Origin: Flavobacteriaceae bacterium
GTDB lineage: Bacteria > Bacteroidota > Bacteroidia > Flavobacteriales > Flavobacteriaceae
DNA length: 41,804 bases
Assembly (NCBI GenBank): GCA_013043825.1
Contig: JABDNM010000028.1
Coordinates: forward strand, 1-41,804
Direction: 5' to 3'
In this document: positions 14,830 to 23,848 of the stretch, piece after piece
Numbering within the stretch: the first letter of the stretch is position 1
Layout: each line of letters starts with the position of its first letter
Program-made: the position numbers and the translations under genes
Notes under the pieces: generated by a model
What the model was told of the DNA's origin: nothing
Seen by the model: the letters and a program-made list of their open reading frames with translations, nothing else
Database searches by the model: none

Positions 14830-16998
14830 ATGGTTCGAATTGACAAGAAAACGCTAGGCGACCTAGAATTTCCCGCCGTACTTCAACAAATTGCAGGTGC
14901 CTGCATTACAGAGGTGGGTAGGGAGGCTGTACGTAGGATCTCTCCTCTTTCCGAGCACGCTGATGTCCTGCCCGAATTGCAGCGAACACGGGAATTCCTG
15001 GCATCATTCGAAAACGATAACGGCATACCCAATCACGGTTTCGATGCCATACATTCTGAATTAAAACTTCTTGAAATTGAGAATAGCAGCCTCGAAATGA
15101 TCGGTTTCCGACGTATACTGTCGGTTACGGAAACCACCAAAGATTTGCTGAAATTCTTCAACAAGTACAAGGAATTCTACGTGTATTTAGAGGAAATGGC
15201 AGCTACAATCGAGTACACCGCAGTCATATCTGATGAGATCCAAAAAAAGATCGATCGTTATGGACAGATAAAAGACGATGCATCCCCGGATTTGGCGGCG
15301 ATCAGAAAACGGTTGCAGGTAGTCAAAACCAGTATTAATTCTTCCTTTACAAAGGCACTAACAAGCTATACCAAGGCCGACTATCTTGATGAGATACGGG
15401 AAACCATCGTCGAGAACAGGAGAGTATTGGCCGTGAAGGCAATGCACCGGAAAAAGATAAGAGGAACTGTTCTGGGGCAGTCGAAAACGGGCATTATTGT
15501 TTACATGGAACCGCAGGAGACCCTGGAATATGCCAATGAACTGAGTAATTTGCAATACGAAGAGCTCGAAGAAGTAAAAAAGATCATCAAAGAGCTCACC
15601 GACGCGCTTCGCCCCTTTCGAGGTTTACTTCGATCCTACCAGGACTATTTGATAGCGATAGACATGCTTCATGCCAAGGCAAAGTATGCAAAGAAAATCA
15701 AGGGCACTCTTCCTATTATTTCTGAAGTACGAAGGACTTTTCTGAAAAAGGCATTCCACCCATTGCTGTTAGTCGCCAACAAAGCCAGAAAGGAGAAAAC
15801 GTATCCGCAAACGATCGAATTGAGTTCGCAGAATCGAATCATCGTCATCTCAGGCCCGAATGCAGGCGGAAAGAGTATTACGCTTAAAACTGTTGGGCTG
15901 CTTCAGGCCATGCTTCAAAGCGGAATTCTCATTCCGGTAGATCCCATGAGCGAGCTGTGCCTTTTTGACAGGATTCTAACCGATATTGGAGATAATCAAT
16001 CCATAGAAAATCACTTAAGTACCTACAGTTACAGGCTAAAGAAGATGAATCAGTTCCTGAAAAAGTGCAATAAAAATACACTGTTCCTTATCGATGAGTT
16101 TGGAACCGGAAGTGATCCTGAATTAGGAGGAGCGCTTGCCGAAACTTTTTTGGAAGTTTTTTATGAACGGGAAGCCTTCGGGATAATCACCACCCATTAC
16201 GCGAATTTAAAATTGCTGGCAAACGAATTGCCACATGCCATGAATGCCAATATGCAATTCGATAGCAGAAGTCTGGAACCTATCTTTCACCTTCAATTAG
16301 GAGAAGCCGGAAGCTCTTTTACCTTTGAAGTGGCTCAAAAGAACGGGATCCCATACAGCCTTATCAATCGAGCTAAGAAGAAGATCGAAAGTGGAAAAGT
16401 GCGATTCGATAAAACCATTGCCAATCTGCAAAAGGAGCGCAGTAAGCTGCGTAAGACCTCCGAATCATTGAAAACCGAAGAAGAGAAAGCGAGACTCGAA
16501 AGCAGGCAAATGGAGGAGATCAATCAGCGAATACAGCAGAAATTGGAGAGCTACCAGGAACTTTTCGATTCGAATATCCGCCTTATTTCTTTGGGAAAGA
16601 AATTCGATGTGCTTTCAGAAAAGTACTTCAACAACAAACAGAAGCGACAATTGATCGATGAAATAATGAAACTGGTGATGATTGAGAATAGCAAAAGGAA
16701 GAAGCCTGTTCCGAAGTCCAGGGAGAAAAAGAAAAAAGAGAAAGCCAGGGCCCATGAATTAAAACAGGAAGTGGAACAAAAAGTGGCTGTCATTCGGAAA
16801 AAGAAAAAGAAAGCAAAGGCTGAGGCCGCGAAATCTCCCCCTCCCAAACCAAAAGTGGAATTGAAAGTGGGTGATACGGTTCGTATGATAGACGGACGAG
16901 CGGTAGGAACCATCGATAGCATTGAAAAGAAAAACGCCAAAGTGAATTATGGCCTGTTTATGGCCGATGTAGGACTGGAAGAATTGGAAAAAGCCTGA
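14830..16998 (+). CDS. mutS2: MutS2-family ATPase lacking the Smr domain
   Basis: A 722-residue MutS2 relative, in which family members act in anti-recombination or ribosome-collision rescue rather than mismatch repair. It has the clamp/lever helices in the first 300 residues and an ABC ATPase with Walker A 'GPNAGGKS' (342-349), Walker B 'TLFLIDEFGTGSDP' and the switch His in 'ITTHYANLKLL'. A long coiled coil (about 500-630) and a very Lys-rich linker ('RKKKKKAKAEAAKS') follow. The C-terminus is a small KOW-like barrel ('VGDTVRMIDGRAVGTIDSIE') and then stops; the Smr nuclease domain of Bacillus MutS2 is absent. Its stop overlaps the next start (TGATG). Confidence 0.92.
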   Translation: MVRIDKKTLGDLEFPAVLQQIAGACITEVGREAVRRISPLSEHADVLPELQRTREFLASFENDNGIPNHGFDAIHSELKLLEIENSSLEMIGFRRILSVTETTKDLLKFFNKYKEFYVYLEEMAATIEYTAVISDEIQKKIDRYGQIKDDASPDLAAIRKRLQVVKTSINSSFTKALTSYTKADYLDEIRETIVENRRVLAVKAMHRKKIRGTVLGQSKTGIIVYMEPQETLEYANELSNLQYEELEEVKKIIKELTDALRPFRGLLRSYQDYLIAIDMLHAKAKYAKKIKGTLPIISEVRRTFLKKAFHPLLLVANKARKEKTYPQTIELSSQNRIIVISGPNAGGKSITLKTVGLLQAMLQSGILIPVDPMSELCLFDRILTDIGDNQSIENHLSTYSYRLKKMNQFLKKCNKNTLFLIDEFGTGSDPELGGALAETFLEVFYEREAFGIITTHYANLKLLANELPHAMNANMQFDSRSLEPIFHLQLGEAGSSFTFEVAQKNGIPYSLINRAKKKIESGKVRFDKTIANLQKERSKLRKTSESLKTEEEKARLESRQMEEINQRIQQKLESYQELFDSNIRLISLGKKFDVLSEKYFNNKQKRQLIDEIMKLVMIENSKRKKPVPKSREKKKKEKARAHELKQEVEQKVAVIRKKKKKAKAEAAKSPPPKPKVELKVGDTVRMIDGRAVGTIDSIEKKNAKVNYGLFMADVGLEELEKA

Positions 16999-17396
16999 TG
17001 GAAAACTCGAAGATCATACTTTTTGACGGTGTTTGTAATTTGTGCAACAATTCGGTCACTTTTGTGATAAAGAGAGACAAGAAAAACCGTTTTAAGTTTG
17101 CTGCTTTGCAATCAGAAGCCGGACAGGAGCTCGTGGAAAGATATCGTATTGACCCTGCCAAAACAGATTCCATCATTCTCATTGACAACAATAAAGCATT
17201 TATTAAATCAACTGCCGCTTTAAAGATCACCAAGTATTTAGGCGGGGCATATCCATTATTTTATGGATTAATCATCTTACCGGTATTTCTTCGGAATTGG
17301 GTGTACGACTGGATTGCCAAAAATCGCTATAATTGGTACGGCAAGCGTGAAAGCTGTATGGTCCCTACGCCAGAGCTCCGCTCAAAATTTCTATAG
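16998..17396 (+). CDS. DCC-family thiol-disulfide oxidoreductase-like protein (DUF393)
   Basis: A 132-residue protein with the family motif 'LFDGVCNLCNNSV' near the N-terminus (DxxCxxC), a thioredoxin-like redox pair. 'FAALQSEAGQEL' and 'STAALKITKYLGG' follow. The C-terminal part is hydrophobic and ends 'YGKRESCMVPTPELRSKF', where a third Cys is conserved in the family. Function is unproven; a role in thiol exchange is inferred. It is translationally coupled to mutS2 (TGATG), and its stop is one base from the stop of the convergent QEGLA gene. Confidence 0.88.
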   Translation: MENSKIILFDGVCNLCNNSVTFVIKRDKKNRFKFAALQSEAGQELVERYRIDPAKTDSIILIDNNKAFIKSTAALKITKYLGGAYPLFYGLIILPVFLRNWVYDWIAKNRYNWYGKRESCMVPTPELRSKFL

Positions 17397-17397
17397 A

Positions 17398-18558
17398 TTA
17401 TTTTAGATTCTGAAGGATAAAATCAAGTTTCGGATTGACATTATCATTGTTATCGAATGCAAGGTTGCGATACTTAAGGGCATGGGTGAGCCCCATGTCC
17501 TGCCAACGATTCACCAAATCTAGATGTTCGAGTGAAACCTTTCCGAGCTGGAGGAGACTTAGGTCCTCATTGGTTTGGTATCGATCATAGATGCGCTTTA
17601 ACCCGGTTAGATAGAGAAAATCTTTCGTAAAACCCCCTCCCCGGTGAGCACGTAAGGAGATGGAGTATGCTTCTTCCCTGTTCAATTTATATTGGTTATG
17701 CAACAGGTCGAAGGTGTCGCTGAAATCGAAACCTTTCCGAAGACTATCTGCCGCCAACACCCGGTATGAAAGCTCTTTGAGCCGGAATAACGTTAAACAG
17801 CCGCTCATATATTCACTGAAAACAGCAAGTCCTTCCTGGGTCTCCAGGTTATTGGGGAATCCATTATGAAATATTTTCAAGGACTGGTCCATTCCGTTGA
17901 AGGTGGTTACCATATGTACCCCAATTTCGTGATTGGCAAGTACCTTCAACTGGTTTGGGCTAAATCTGTGGTTCTTTTTAAGAATTAGAGTTTGTGTATT
18001 ATTCTGAACCATGGCCGCAGCCGAGATCTTTGTAGAGAACTTTATCGAATAGTTAAAATCGTATTGTTTGGAATATTCTGTAAAATATTCAGCGGCTTGA
18101 TCTACGTTGAAAACAGGAAAGAGTTCCGGATCGTCTTCATCTTCAAAATGGAGAATGAACTGGGCATTTTCCACATCTTTTTCGGTGGGTGTTCCAAAGG
18201 ATTTTAATGCGTTAAAATAGAATTTAGATCCTTTACCAATCGTTTCAATGCACTGAATTAGTCCCGAATAATCGTAGATCACATCGCGGTAAAATGCACG
18301 TGTCTCTTCATCCAAAATACTATCGATATCCTGAGAAAACAAGTCCTGTTGTAGTTTATGAGCATCGAAGTCGATGCGACGGTATTTGAAGTTTGGGTTT
18401 ATGTTGTATTTGGAGCTGAAGAAACTTCGTTTTTCCTGCTCAATATTGACTGGGTTAATATAATTGAGCAGTTCGATTCGCTTGACCAATTTATTCAAAT
18501 TAGAATCAATTCTAAATAAATTTGGATGTTCCACTACAATACTTTCGGGATAGGTCAT
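17398..18558 (-). CDS. QEGLA-motif (DUF1704) protein, putative HExxxH metallopeptidase
   Basis: The family name comes from 'ETQEGLAVFSEY', and it is often labelled 'flavohemoglobin expression-modulating', a label with thin support. The helix 'LANHEIGVHMV' (H217, E218, H222 in the track's numbering) is an HExxxH zinc site, and Glu249 of QEGLA is placed to be the third ligand. DUF1704 includes the animal MATCAP tubulin detyrosinases, which use HExxxH to remove a C-terminal residue, so a carboxypeptidase-like activity is a reasonable inference. The track start at 18579 overlaps the upstream gene by 20 bases; the ATG at 18558 follows its TAA by one base and is preferred. It is third in the ATP-grasp/amidohydrolase trio. 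The bacterial substrate is unknown. Confidence 0.85.
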   Translation of the reverse strand: MTYPESIVVEHPNLFRIDSNLNKLVKRIELLNYINPVNIEQEKRSFFSSKYNINPNFKYRRIDFDAHKLQQDLFSQDIDSILDEETRAFYRDVIYDYSGLIQCIETIGKGSKFYFNALKSFGTPTEKDVENAQFILHFEDEDDPELFPVFNVDQAAEYFTEYSKQYDFNYSIKFSTKISAAAMVQNNTQTLILKKNHRFSPNQLKVLANHEIGVHMVTTFNGMDQSLKIFHNGFPNNLETQEGLAVFSEYMSGCLTLFRLKELSYRVLAADSLRKGFDFSDTFDLLHNQYKLNREEAYSISLRAHRGGGFTKDFLYLTGLKRIYDRYQTNEDLSLLQLGKVSLEHLDLVNRWQDMGLTHALKYRNLAFDNNDNVNPKLDFILQNLK

Positions 18559-18559
18559 A

Positions 18560-19390
18560 TTATTTCTTATGGGATGCATGAAAGGACTTGGCGTGTTCTT
18601 TCAACTTGGATCGTAGTTGAGTTTCGATGGCTGAAACCACTTCGGGATAAATTATCTGTCCAAGCTCGTCACAATAGATTTTTTTAAACTCGGTGGCCAA
18701 AACTAATGTATTTCGGAAGTTTTTCGTAATAAATTTCAAGAAATAACCATTCCCGTGGAACGTGTTGTTGATCTTGGAGGTACTTTCAATACCGTGCGGC
18801 AGATCCAGTTGCGATAATGAGATTCGCCAGGACTCAACTTCCTTACCAAATCGTTCATTGTCAATATTGGCGGTCCCCAAATTTATCACCGGTACTTCCC
18901 GGTCCCAGCGGCGCCAGTTATAACTATGGATATCGTAAACGACGGCTGCACCATATTTCCCCTCTACCTTTGCAACGAGCGCATGCACAACTTCATAGAA
19001 GCGTGAATGTTTAGCCAGGCTCTCGTTGTGTTGTTTCCTGGTGAGTGGTTTCTTCCAAAGTCGCTTACCCCATGCGTCTTCATAGATGGCGTTTTCCGGA
19101 TCCCGGTTCAAGTCGTATTCGAACCTGCTGTCACATCCGGCGATCACAATAGGATGTGATTTCACAAATTCTTTGGTGGCCGGATCTTCTTCATACCAGC
19201 GATCGTATGCAGAGTGCAGACAATTTTCCCAAAGTTCTTTGCGAAACTGATGCCCATCGTGGACAGCCCCACAGATGTAGGGTACATAATCATCTATCTT
19301 CAGTGTAAATGAATAATCTTGGGAGACGGCTTCAAAGCGTTCCTCATTTTCGATCTTTCGAATGATCTCCAAGTGAGATAATCGCTGCAT
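18560..19390 (-). CDS. N-formylglutamate amidohydrolase-like zinc hydrolase
   Basis: About 276 residues with the family landmarks 'ICGAVHDGHQFR' (in place of the usual PHAG/PHSG), 'DSRFEYDLNR' and 'VVYDIHSYNWR'. In histidine degradation such enzymes split N-formylglutamate, but no hut genes are near. The partners here are a peptide-bond-forming ATP-grasp enzyme and a metallopeptidase-like protein, so a different amide is likely cut. The track start (19402) is GTG inside the previous gene; the ATG at 19390 comes one base after that gene's TAG and is preferred. The fold is related to M14 carboxypeptidases. Family call good, reaction unknown. Confidence 0.85.
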   Translation of the reverse strand: MQRLSHLEIIRKIENEERFEAVSQDYSFTLKIDDYVPYICGAVHDGHQFRKELWENCLHSAYDRWYEEDPATKEFVKSHPIVIAGCDSRFEYDLNRDPENAIYEDAWGKRLWKKPLTRKQHNESLAKHSRFYEVVHALVAKVEGKYGAAVVYDIHSYNWRRWDREVPVINLGTANIDNERFGKEVESWRISLSQLDLPHGIESTSKINNTFHGNGYFLKFITKNFRNTLVLATEFKKIYCDELGQIIYPEVVSAIETQLRSKLKEHAKSFHASHKK

Positions 19391-19391
19391 A

Positions 19392-20420
19392 CTAGGCGTC
19401 ACTTACAGTTTTTCTCATTTTTTGCCGGCGCTCGAATGCATTGACCTTTTCCTGGACCTTGTCCTCCACAAAGTCGATCACTTGTTCTTGTATTTTGTGC
19501 TTGTAGACCTTATTGATGTAAGTGATCCCACCCGGCGACATCACGTTTACTTCCACCAGCATACCTCCTATTACATCGATCCCTACAAAGTATAATCCGT
19601 CTTTGACTAATTTGGGCCCTATACGCCGGCATAATTCCTTTTCATGCTTGCTTAAAGAATGTTTTTGAACAGATCCCCCTGCACTCACATTGGAGCGATG
19701 ATCTTCATCACCTGGGACGCGTTTCATAGCACCTATGGGCAGTCCGTTCAGCATTAAGATGCGCACATCACCCTGATCGGCTCCCTCAATATAATCCTGA
19801 AGAATCACATAATTGGAAGTACCGTCCTTATTATCGATGTAAAAATCGAGCAAGGAATTAATACTTTTCATGGCTCGTTTTTCAATAAGGATAACCCCGG
19901 ATCCTCCAAATCCGTTCAAGGGTTTCAGGATCATTTTATCCGGGCCTTCCTTGATCACTTTCTTTAGGTAGGACTTGTTCTTGGTAACATGGGTTTTGGG
20001 GATAATCTCATTCTTATCATCTTCAAAAACCGCCGTATACAATTTGTTGTTCGCTCTGCGAATCCCATCCAGATCATTCATAATAAATACATCGTCCTTG
20101 ACGCTGTCCAGGAAATTGAGCATGATCATATCCAGGGGCGGGTTTGAACGTAGAATTATAGCGTCAAATCCTGCCAGGGGTAACATTTCATCGTAGAATT
20201 CGGCTCGGTTATGAAACGACTTGAGATTGTTCGATATCTTATCGGCTCGCTTCAGGCACTTACAAAAGGCAAATGCAACACTATCCCGAATCGTAAGATT
20301 AGCCGGGGTTGTTGTTGCCAAGCCATGCCCTCGACGGGCAAACTCCTGGATGAGAGCAAGGGTAGAGTCGTTTTCCGGATCCATTTCTTCCCATGGATAC
20401 ATGATAAAACAAACATTCAT
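19392..20420 (-). CDS. Glutathione-synthetase-like ATP-grasp ligase (GshB family)
   Basis: A 342-residue ATP-grasp enzyme forming an amide bond from a carboxylate via acyl phosphate. It follows GshB closely: 'RSNPPLD' (91-97), 'MILKPLNGFGGSG' (163-175), 'GDVRILMLNG', the glycine-rich 'RSNVSAGG', and metal ligands Asp282, Glu290 and Asn292 in 'VGIDVIGGMLVEVNVMSPGG'. GshB has SPTCI where this protein has SPGGI, a difference near the substrate end. No gshA or gshF is in the window, and the genome carries bshA for bacillithiol, so glutathione synthesis is doubtful. It is the first gene of the trio and divergent from the MscS gene. Confidence 0.87.
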   Translation of the reverse strand: MNVCFIMYPWEEMDPENDSTLALIQEFARRGHGLATTTPANLTIRDSVAFAFCKCLKRADKISNNLKSFHNRAEFYDEMLPLAGFDAIILRSNPPLDMIMLNFLDSVKDDVFIMNDLDGIRRANNKLYTAVFEDDKNEIIPKTHVTKNKSYLKKVIKEGPDKMILKPLNGFGGSGVILIEKRAMKSINSLLDFYIDNKDGTSNYVILQDYIEGADQGDVRILMLNGLPIGAMKRVPGDEDHRSNVSAGGSVQKHSLSKHEKELCRRIGPKLVKDGLYFVGIDVIGGMLVEVNVMSPGGITYINKVYKHKIQEQVIDFVEDKVQEKVNAFERRQKMRKTVSDA

Positions 20421-20554
20421 GACGGTAGTTTTTATTTAGGGTATAAAAGTAATAATTCTAGATTTCTTTATGGCATTCAAGTTTGAACGTTGAACCAGCA
20501 CACGATTCTACAGCTTTGATTATATTTATTCTTCCAAAAAACAAACCTCACATC

Positions 20555-21370
20555 ATGGAAGATTATCAAAAGTACCTGGATAAAGGAAAAGATCTATTTG
20601 TTGAATACGGTCCAAAATTATTGGCTGCAATAGGATTACTGGTCATTGGATTATGGGTGATCAAAAGGATCATTCGTATTGTGCGTAAACGATCTGAAGG
20701 TGGTCGCCTGGACGGTACTTTACTTAAATTTATACTGAACTTACTGGGATGGGCCCTGAAGATCTTCCTAATCATTGCAGTACTTGGGCAATTAGGAATA
20801 GAAACCACTGCTCTTATGGGTATTCTGGCCGCACTGGGCCTGGGTATTGGCCTAGCGCTACAGGGATCACTGGCCAATCTTGCTGGTGGATTTCTCATTA
20901 TGGCGTTCAGACCGTACAAATTGGGCGACCTTATCCAGGCACAAGGTGAGATAGGGCATGTAATAGAGATCGATATCTTCACCACCAAAATAAAAACGCC
21001 CGATAATAAACTGGTGATCATCCCCAATGGGGCCATGTCCAATGGAAATATTACAAATTTAAGCAGCCATGGTGTGCTGAAGGTTTTTCATACGATTGGT
21101 GTGAGCTACGACGCCGATATCCGGCAAACGAAGGAAGTTCTTATGAATGTACTTACCTCGCAGGAAAAGGTACTTAAAGACCCTCCACCCATGGTTGAAG
21201 TATCTGAATTGGCCGATAGTTCGGTAAATTTTGCTGTTCGGCCTGCAGTAAAAACCGAAGATTATTGGGACGTCTATTTCACCACGCTGGAACGCGCCAA
21301 GAAAGCGTTGGATCAAGCAGGTATCGAGATCCCTTACCCACATACAGTTGAAATTCGGAAGCAAGGCTAA
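20555..21370 (+). CDS. Small-conductance mechanosensitive channel (MscS family)
   Basis: A 271-residue inner-membrane channel that opens under membrane tension to release solutes. It has three N-terminal helices and the Gly/Ala-rich pore helix 'ALGLGIGLALQGSLANLAGG', then the MscS beta domain 'RPYKLGDLIQAQGEIGHVIE' and 'DNKLVIIPNGAMSNGNITN', and the C-terminal alpha/beta domain. Length equals E. coli MscS. The track start (20483) is TTG; the ATG at 20555 (MEDYQKYLDKGKD) fits the family and is preferred. The end converges on the symporter gene. Confidence 0.93.
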   Translation: MEDYQKYLDKGKDLFVEYGPKLLAAIGLLVIGLWVIKRIIRIVRKRSEGGRLDGTLLKFILNLLGWALKIFLIIAVLGQLGIETTALMGILAALGLGIGLALQGSLANLAGGFLIMAFRPYKLGDLIQAQGEIGHVIEIDIFTTKIKTPDNKLVIIPNGAMSNGNITNLSSHGVLKVFHTIGVSYDADIRQTKEVLMNVLTSQEKVLKDPPPMVEVSELADSSVNFAVRPAVKTEDYWDVYFTTLERAKKALDQAGIEIPYPHTVEIRKQG

Positions 21371-21405
21371 TCCTAAAAAACAAGGATTTAATCAGCCTTT
21401 TAAAT
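21369..21405. terminator. Weak hairpins between convergent MscS and symporter genes
   Basis: AATCCT-N8-AGGATT (21369-21388) and AGCC-N8-GGCT (about 21393-21408) could fold on either strand. Stems are short and T-tracts poor, so termination by them is uncertain. Confidence 0.25.
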
Positions 21406-21407
21406 GG

Positions 21408-22730
21408 CTATTTCACTTCGTCATAGTGATCGTCCCAATCTTTCACTTTGGGAGTTCCCAATTTACCTACTGATTTGGCAACGAGCATAGAAACGGTGGC
21501 GTCACCCGTAACGTTGATCACGGTGCGACACATGTCCAGCGGTCTGTCCACGGCAAAGATCAGCGCCAGGGCAATGGGTAGTTTTGCTGCCGGGAAGCCA
21601 ATAGCTTCCAAGACAATTACCAGCATAACCATTCCGGCGCCTGGAACTGCTGCAGAGCCTATAGATGCCAAAAGTGCCGTAAGGATAATGGTAAGTTGAT
21701 TACTCATGGTCAAGCCTTCAGGCCAAAGAACCTGCATGATAAATACGGCTGCCACTGCCTGATACAAACTAGTTCCATCCATATTGATCGTAGCTCCTAC
21801 CGGTAGCACGAAACTTGAAACTTCTTTATCAACACCAATATGTTCTTCAACACGCTCCATGGTAACTGGAAGCGTTGCGGCACTAGAACTTGTGGAAAAT
21901 GCAAGTAATTGGGCCGGACTTATCTCCTTCAAAAACCACCAAGGATTTTTGCGGGTGTAGAATGTCACGATGAGCAAATAAAAACCGATCATGATTAAAA
22001 GCCCTGCTACTACTACTCCTGAATATGCCAAGAGTTTGGTCAGGATTTCCGGATCTCCTGCCGTGACCACTACCTGTGCCAATAAAGCAAATACAGCATA
22101 AGGAGCAGAAAGCATGATCACATCTACCATCTTCAATACCACGTCATTGAGTGAATCGAAGAAACGCTTGAGAGGTTGGGCGTTTTTCTCACCAATCAAC
22201 AGCATTGAAATTCCGAATAAAATAGTGAAGAATATCACCTGCAACATCAATTTATTATCACTGAAGGCGCTGAATGCATTGTCCGGAACCATCTCTACGA
22301 TAAACTGCAATGGTCCCCTATCTTTACCAGCCTCCACAATTTTGGATTGCACTGCCCCATCTTCCGCGTAGGTTGCCGATAATTTCGCCACAGTTTCTTC
22401 GGAAATCCCCGATCCCGGCTCCACCAAATTAACCAGCACCAGGCCGATTGTAATGGCGACGATGGTGGTTACAATGTAGGTAGCAATAGTACGGAGTCCA
22501 ATATTACTGAATTTGGAAATGTCCTTGAGATCTGAAATTCCTTTGATCAGGGAAGCAAGAATCAATGGAATTGCAATGAGTTTCAAAAGCTTCACAAAAA
22601 TAGTCCCAAAAGGATTGATCCAATCGTCGACGAACTCCTGACCTCCGTTTACTCCGGTCATGATAAAACCGAAGACGATCCCCAGTACCATTCCAATAAG
22701 TATTTTCCAGTGTAGCGCTAATTTCTTCAT
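21408..22730 (-). CDS. Dicarboxylate/amino acid:cation symporter (DAACS, GltP/GltT-like)
   Basis: A 440-residue inner-membrane secondary transporter taking up glutamate, aspartate or C4-dicarboxylates with H+ or Na+. The family hallmarks are the serine-rich re-entrant loop 'LLAFSTSSSAATLPVTMERV', the cation/substrate segment 'GATINMDGTSLYQAVAAVFI', and the second re-entrant loop with 'AVPGAGMVMLVIVLEAIG'. The helix 8 end reads 'DRPLDMCRTVINVTGDA', with the Asp and Arg that contact acidic substrates. I moved the start from 22832 to the ATG at 22730 (MKKLALHWKILIGMV), eight bases after the aroC stop. Co-transcription with aroC is likely. Confidence 0.94.
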   Translation of the reverse strand: MKKLALHWKILIGMVLGIVFGFIMTGVNGGQEFVDDWINPFGTIFVKLLKLIAIPLILASLIKGISDLKDISKFSNIGLRTIATYIVTTIVAITIGLVLVNLVEPGSGISEETVAKLSATYAEDGAVQSKIVEAGKDRGPLQFIVEMVPDNAFSAFSDNKLMLQVIFFTILFGISMLLIGEKNAQPLKRFFDSLNDVVLKMVDVIMLSAPYAVFALLAQVVVTAGDPEILTKLLAYSGVVVAGLLIMIGFYLLIVTFYTRKNPWWFLKEISPAQLLAFSTSSSAATLPVTMERVEEHIGVDKEVSSFVLPVGATINMDGTSLYQAVAAVFIMQVLWPEGLTMSNQLTIILTALLASIGSAAVPGAGMVMLVIVLEAIGFPAAKLPIALALIFAVDRPLDMCRTVINVTGDATVSMLVAKSVGKLGTPKVKDWDDHYDEVK

Positions 22731-22738
22731 ATTCAGAA

Positions 22739-23803
22739 TTAAAGTTTCGAAAGTTTGTTGAGCAGCCAGAAATCGGCTAGTACCAGAGCAGTCATGGCCT
22801 CTACGATAGGAACGGCCCTGGGAACCACGCAAGGGTCATGTCTGCCTTTACCCTGCATTTCAACTTGCTCCCCTTTACTATTTATGGTTTGCTGCTTTTG
22901 CATAATTGTGGCTACAGGTTTAAACGCCACCGAAAAGTAAATATCTTGTCCGTTGCTTATTCCTCCCTGGATCCCACCGCTGTTATTTGTTTGAGTACTG
23001 CCATCTTCGTTGAACAGGTCATTGTGTTCACTGCCTCTCTGCCGGGTTCCGGCAAAACCGCTGCCTAGTTCAAAACCCTTTACGGCATTAATCGATAACA
23101 TGGCCTTACCCAGTTGGGCATTTAATTTGTCGAAGACAGGTTCTCCAAGCCCCACCGGGACATTTTGAGCAACACATGTAATCGTGCCGCCAACCGTATC
23201 GCCCAATTTTTTTATTTCCTTTATATAGGCCTCCATCTTCACTGCCATTTGGGCATCGGCAGTACGTACCGGGTTCTGCTCGATCTGGTCGAAATCCAAT
23301 TCTTTATAATGCGTTTCAAGATTTAATTCACCTACGCTGGAAACATAGGCCGTGATTTGTAAGCCTTTGAGCAGTTGTTTCGCTATGGCGCCTGCGACTA
23401 CCCTGCATGCCGTCTCCCGGGCAGACGATCTGCCGCCGCCTCGATAGTCTCGTATCCCATACTTTTTATCGTAGGTATAATCGGCGTGAGAGGGTCTGTA
23501 GGTGTCTTTTATATGCGAATAATCCTTTGATTTCTGATCTGTATTTTCGATCACAAATCCAATGGGAGTACCTGTTGTAGTTCCTTCAAAGATACCGGAT
23601 AAAAATCGTACGCTGTCGGCTTCTTTACGTTGCGTTACGATCTTGGATTGGCCTGGCTTTCGGCGTTGCATTTCCTGTTCGATCGCTTCCAGGTCTAGTT
23701 GCAGTCCTGCCGGACATCCATCGATAATTCCACCTATCGCAACACCGTGAGATTCCCCAAATGTAGTTAGTTTGAAATGTGTTCCGAAGGTATTACCCGC
23801 CAT
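22739..23803 (-). CDS. aroC: Chorismate synthase
   Basis: Catalyses the last shikimate-pathway step, EPSP to chorismate, using reduced FMN. All signatures are present: '[19 protein letters not shown]' at the N-terminus, '[20 protein letters not shown]' near residues 120-139, and '[20 protein letters not shown]' near the C-terminus. The length, 354 residues, is normal. A strong Bacteroidota promoter lies directly upstream (23818-23848), giving a very short leader. It is first in a transcript with the symporter gene. Confidence 0.97.
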   Translation of the reverse strand: MAGNTFGTHFKLTTFGESHGVAIGGIIDGCPAGLQLDLEAIEQEMQRRKPGQSKIVTQRKEADSVRFLSGIFEGTTTGTPIGFVIENTDQKSKDYSHIKDTYRPSHADYTYDKKYGIRDYRGGGRSSARETACRVVAGAIAKQLLKGLQITAYVSSVGELNLETHYKELDFDQIEQNPVRTADAQMAVKMEAYIKEIKKLGDTVGGTITCVAQNVPVGLGEPVFDKLNAQLGKAMLSINAVKGFELGSGFAGTRQRGSEHNDLFNEDGSTQTNNSGGIQGGISNGQDIYFSVAFKPVATIMQKQQTINSKGEQVEMQGKGRHDPCVVPRAVPIVEAMTALVLADFWLLNKLSKL

Positions 23804-23817
23804 AGAAACCGTTTTAA

Positions 23818-23848
23818 CAAATGTATTGATTCCTTCCGAATATAGAAA
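23818..23848 (-). promoter_or_regulatory. aroC promoter
   Basis: On the minus strand TTTC (23848-23845), a 19-base spacer and TACATTTG (23825-23818) match the Bacteroidota -33/-7 pattern, with an exact TAnnTTTG. The -7 box ends 14 bases before the ATG at 23803, so the leader should be only a few bases long. Confidence 0.65.

Noticed and set aside
16551-16940. 129-residue Phe/Ser-rich minus-strand ORF
   Set aside because: It is the antisense of the Lys-rich region of mutS2; the Phe runs are reversed AAA/AAG codons.
19392-20420. Simple glutathione synthetase assignment (gshB)
   Set aside because: The family match is good, but there is no gshA nearby, bshA is present, and the C-terminal substrate motif differs, so I kept only the family name.
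20566-21042. 158-residue minus-strand ORF opposite MscS
   Set aside because: MscS on the plus strand has every family motif; this frame reads as its antisense shadow.
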